33,493 nt of DNA, from NCBI GenBank assembly GCA_900549285.1, contig URNW01000017.1, forward strand, positions 1-33,493, read 5' to 3'. Below the pieces are notes generated by a model. That model worked only from the letters and a program-made list of their open reading frames with translations, was not told the DNA's origin and did not search any database. The DNA is from an uncultured Mycoplasmatota bacterium. GTDB taxonomy: Bacteria; Bacillota_I; Bacilli_A; RF39; UBA660. Both the position numbers and the translations under genes were made by a program. This document shows positions 32,281 through 33,493 of this stretch, in pieces; the stretch's first letter is position 1, and every line of letters starts with the position of its first letter.

Positions 32281-33052
32281 GACTAATCACTTCCTTTGCT
32301 AAATTGGCATAAGCCATTGTCGCTTTACTTTTTGGATCATATTCATTAATTGGTTTACCATGACTTGGAGCTTCTACTAAACGAACTAATCTTGGTATAA
32401 TCGTATTAAACACTTTATCTTTAAAATACTTTCTAACTTCTTCTATAACTTCTAAACCAATAATCGTTCTTCCATCAAGCATTGTAAGTAATACTCCTTC
32501 AATTCTAAGTGTAGGATTCATACTAGATTGAACCATAATAATAGAATTTAAAAGTTGTGTAATGCCCTCAAGTGCAAAAAACTCACATTGCACTGGAATA
32601 ATTACTGAATCACTTGCAACTAATGCATTCATAGTAGCTAATCCTAAAGCTGGTTGACAATCAATTACAATATAATCATAGCTATCTCTAATTTCTTCAA
32701 TTGCTCTTCTTAATTGTTCATTTTGTCTAAATTCAGGATCTTCTAACATTTTTTTTACGAATTCTACATCTACTCCTGCTAAATTAATAGTAGAAGGTAA
32801 AATAGATAAATTCTTAAATTTAGTTTTTTTTATAGCTTCCTTCATACTGCAAACTCCAGCCATAACTTCATAAACATCATGCTCATAATCGCCATTAGAA
32901 AGTCCTAAGCCTGTCGTAGCATTTCTCTGGGGATCTAAGTCAATTAAAAGGGTTTTTTTACCCTCAACACCCAAAGCAGCAGCCAAATTGATGCTAGTGG
33001 TTGTCTTACCAACTCCACCTTTTTGATTTACTAATGATATTACCTTTGCCAT
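32267..33052 (-). CDS. parA: Chromosome partitioning ATPase ParA/Soj
   Basis: This deviant Walker-type ATPase moves ParB complexes on the nucleoid. It has 261 residues. The deviant Walker A KGGVGKTTT is at 10-18 with K10. LIDLDPQRNATTGLG and YIVIDCQPALGLATMNAL are the Walker A' and B regions. AGAGGTG precedes the ATG by eight bases. It heads the parA-parB-mscS-DUF951-abgT row on the minus strand. Confidence 0.97.
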   Translation of the reverse strand: MAKVISLVNQKGGVGKTTTSINLAAALGVEGKKTLLIDLDPQRNATTGLGLSNGDYEHDVYEVMAGVCSMKEAIKKTKFKNLSILPSTINLAGVDVEFVKKMLEDPEFRQNEQLRRAIEEIRDSYDYIVIDCQPALGLATMNALVASDSVIIPVQCEFFALEGITQLLNSIIMVQSSMNPTLRIEGVLLTMLDGRTIIGLEVIEEVRKYFKDKVFNTIIPRLVRLVEAPSHGKPINEYDPKSKATMAYANLAKEVISRDRN

Positions 33053-33093
33053 TTATGCTACACCTCTTTATAAATTATTAGATAACTAAAAAT

Positions 33094-33102
33094 ATTTTAA
33101 CA
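33094..33102 (-). promoter_or_regulatory. Possible extended -10 promoter of parA
   Basis: On the minus strand TGT precedes TAAAAT (33094-33099), about 45 bases before the parA start. Confidence 0.4.
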
Positions 33103-33150
33103 TATTATTTTTATTTTGTCTTTAATAATTGTATGAATTTTTAAAAAAAG

Positions 33151-33172
33151 AAAAAAGAGCCTATAAACTCTT
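33151..33172 (-). terminator. Weak terminator after the surface protein fragment
   Basis: On the minus strand AAGAG and CTCTT form a 5-bp stem with an eight-base loop and a T-run, just at the stop codon of the partial gene. Confidence 0.5.
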
Positions 33173-33493
33173 AAGAAATTACATAAGGATTAGAACTAGT
33201 ACCATCACCTGACGAAATAGTTACATCACTACGTAAATTAATTACAGGACGTACACTCCACGTGTTATTCACGAAATTGAAGTTGAGATCGCCACCCGAA
33301 TACACACTGAACACACGAGCCCAACTTTTTCCACCACTAGCATTAAAGAAATACGGAGACATGGTCCAATAATTCTGTCCTGTATATAGGTAATAACTAT
33401 CATTACTACTTCCGTATACACCCCCTGCCATGGCTACCTCATCTGCTGTTATTAATCCTATTGGATTAGATAGTGCTTTATTTCCTTTACTAC
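33171..33493 (-). CDS. Partial gene: C-terminus of a probable surface protein
   Basis: The frame is open through the window edge, so the start lies beyond 33493; the internal ATG at 33431 is not a real start. The visible end (about 107 residues) reads NPIGLITADEVAMAGGVYG, YYLYTGQNYWTMSPYFFN, then WSVRPVINLRSDVTISSGDG and ends SSNPYVIS. Trp, Tyr, Gly and Ser richness and the RPVINL strand resemble the C-terminal lectin-like or Fibrobacter-major-type domains of cell-surface proteins, often present in many copies. The family is not firmly named. Base composition is less AT-rich than its neighbours. Confidence 0.6.
   Translation of the reverse strand, partial: SKGNKALSNPIGLITADEVAMAGGVYGSSNDSYYLYTGQNYWTMSPYFFNASGGKSWARVFSVYSGGDLNFNFVNNTWSVRPVINLRSDVTISSGDGTSSNPYVIS

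Noticed and set aside
33266..33271. CACGTG as a possible parS half-site
   Set aside because: Only the six-base core is present; the flanking TGTTT and AAACA needed for parS are missing, and it lies in a coding region.
1..33493. Use of genetic code 4 (TGA as Trp)
   Set aside because: TGA ends the ATPase gene at 18820-18822 exactly at the overlap with the next start, and Trp is coded by TGG throughout.
1..33493. CRISPR array
   Set aside because: No regularly spaced direct repeats and no cas genes were seen.

Overview
The window is AT-rich, with strong Shine-Dalgarno sites, many extended -10 promoters of the TGnTATAAT type and code 11 stops (TGA ends the ATPase gene at 18822). It also carries a Gram-positive parA-parB-mscS-DUF951-ychF-rpsF-ssb-rpsR set. 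This suggests an uncultured low-GC Firmicute, probably a gut Bacilli/Erysipelotrichia/RF39-like lineage. The species cannot be named from the sequence alone. The parAB-to-rpsR block usually lies near the chromosome origin.

Layout. (1) 1-7.0 kb: a double-HTH regulator, a GT4 glycolipid-type glycosyltransferase, a convergent SGNH-like hydrolase, pnp and rpsO, and two unrecognised genes. (2) 7.1-11.4 kb: a two-component system (OmpR-type regulator plus histidine kinase) followed by a MacB-type permease and ATPase. Both transcription units start from near-identical promoters carrying an 11-bp-spaced TTTAAG direct repeat. (3) 11.4-16.9 kb: a small mobilizable element. It has a large serine recombinase overlapping a MobV relaxase, a three-gene cargo ending in a possible ADP-ribosyltransferase-like protein, a run of eight hairpins, and a leader-peptide attenuator in front of the recombinase. 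It lies next to tRNA-Thr. (4) 16.9-20.9 kb: tRNA-Thr(CGT), a STAS/sigma factor pair without an anti-sigma kinase, and a divergent ABC transporter with two permeases. (5) 20.8-22.3 kb: rpsF-ssb-rpsR with a likely S6:S18 leader, and tRNA-Gly(TCC). (6) 22.3-27.6 kb: membrane and surface genes, including a secreted protein with an NPQTG-like tail under an operator-like palindrome, a CmpB-like protein, a processive-type GT2, BI-1, YwaF, and a gene apparently split by a frameshift. (7) 27.6-33.1 kb: ychF, an AbgT transporter, DUF951, MscS, parB and parA, all on the minus strand. (8) 33.17 kb to the end: the C-terminus of a probable surface protein cut by the window edge.

The observations most worth a second look are: a shared structured trailer after both tRNA genes, with a third, orphan copy at the far side of the mobile element; the leader-peptide attenuator controlling the recombinase; the multi-hairpin RNA or DNA region beside the ART-like cargo; the twin regulator promoters; the STAS-sigma pair with no kinase; and two apparently broken or atypically started genes.
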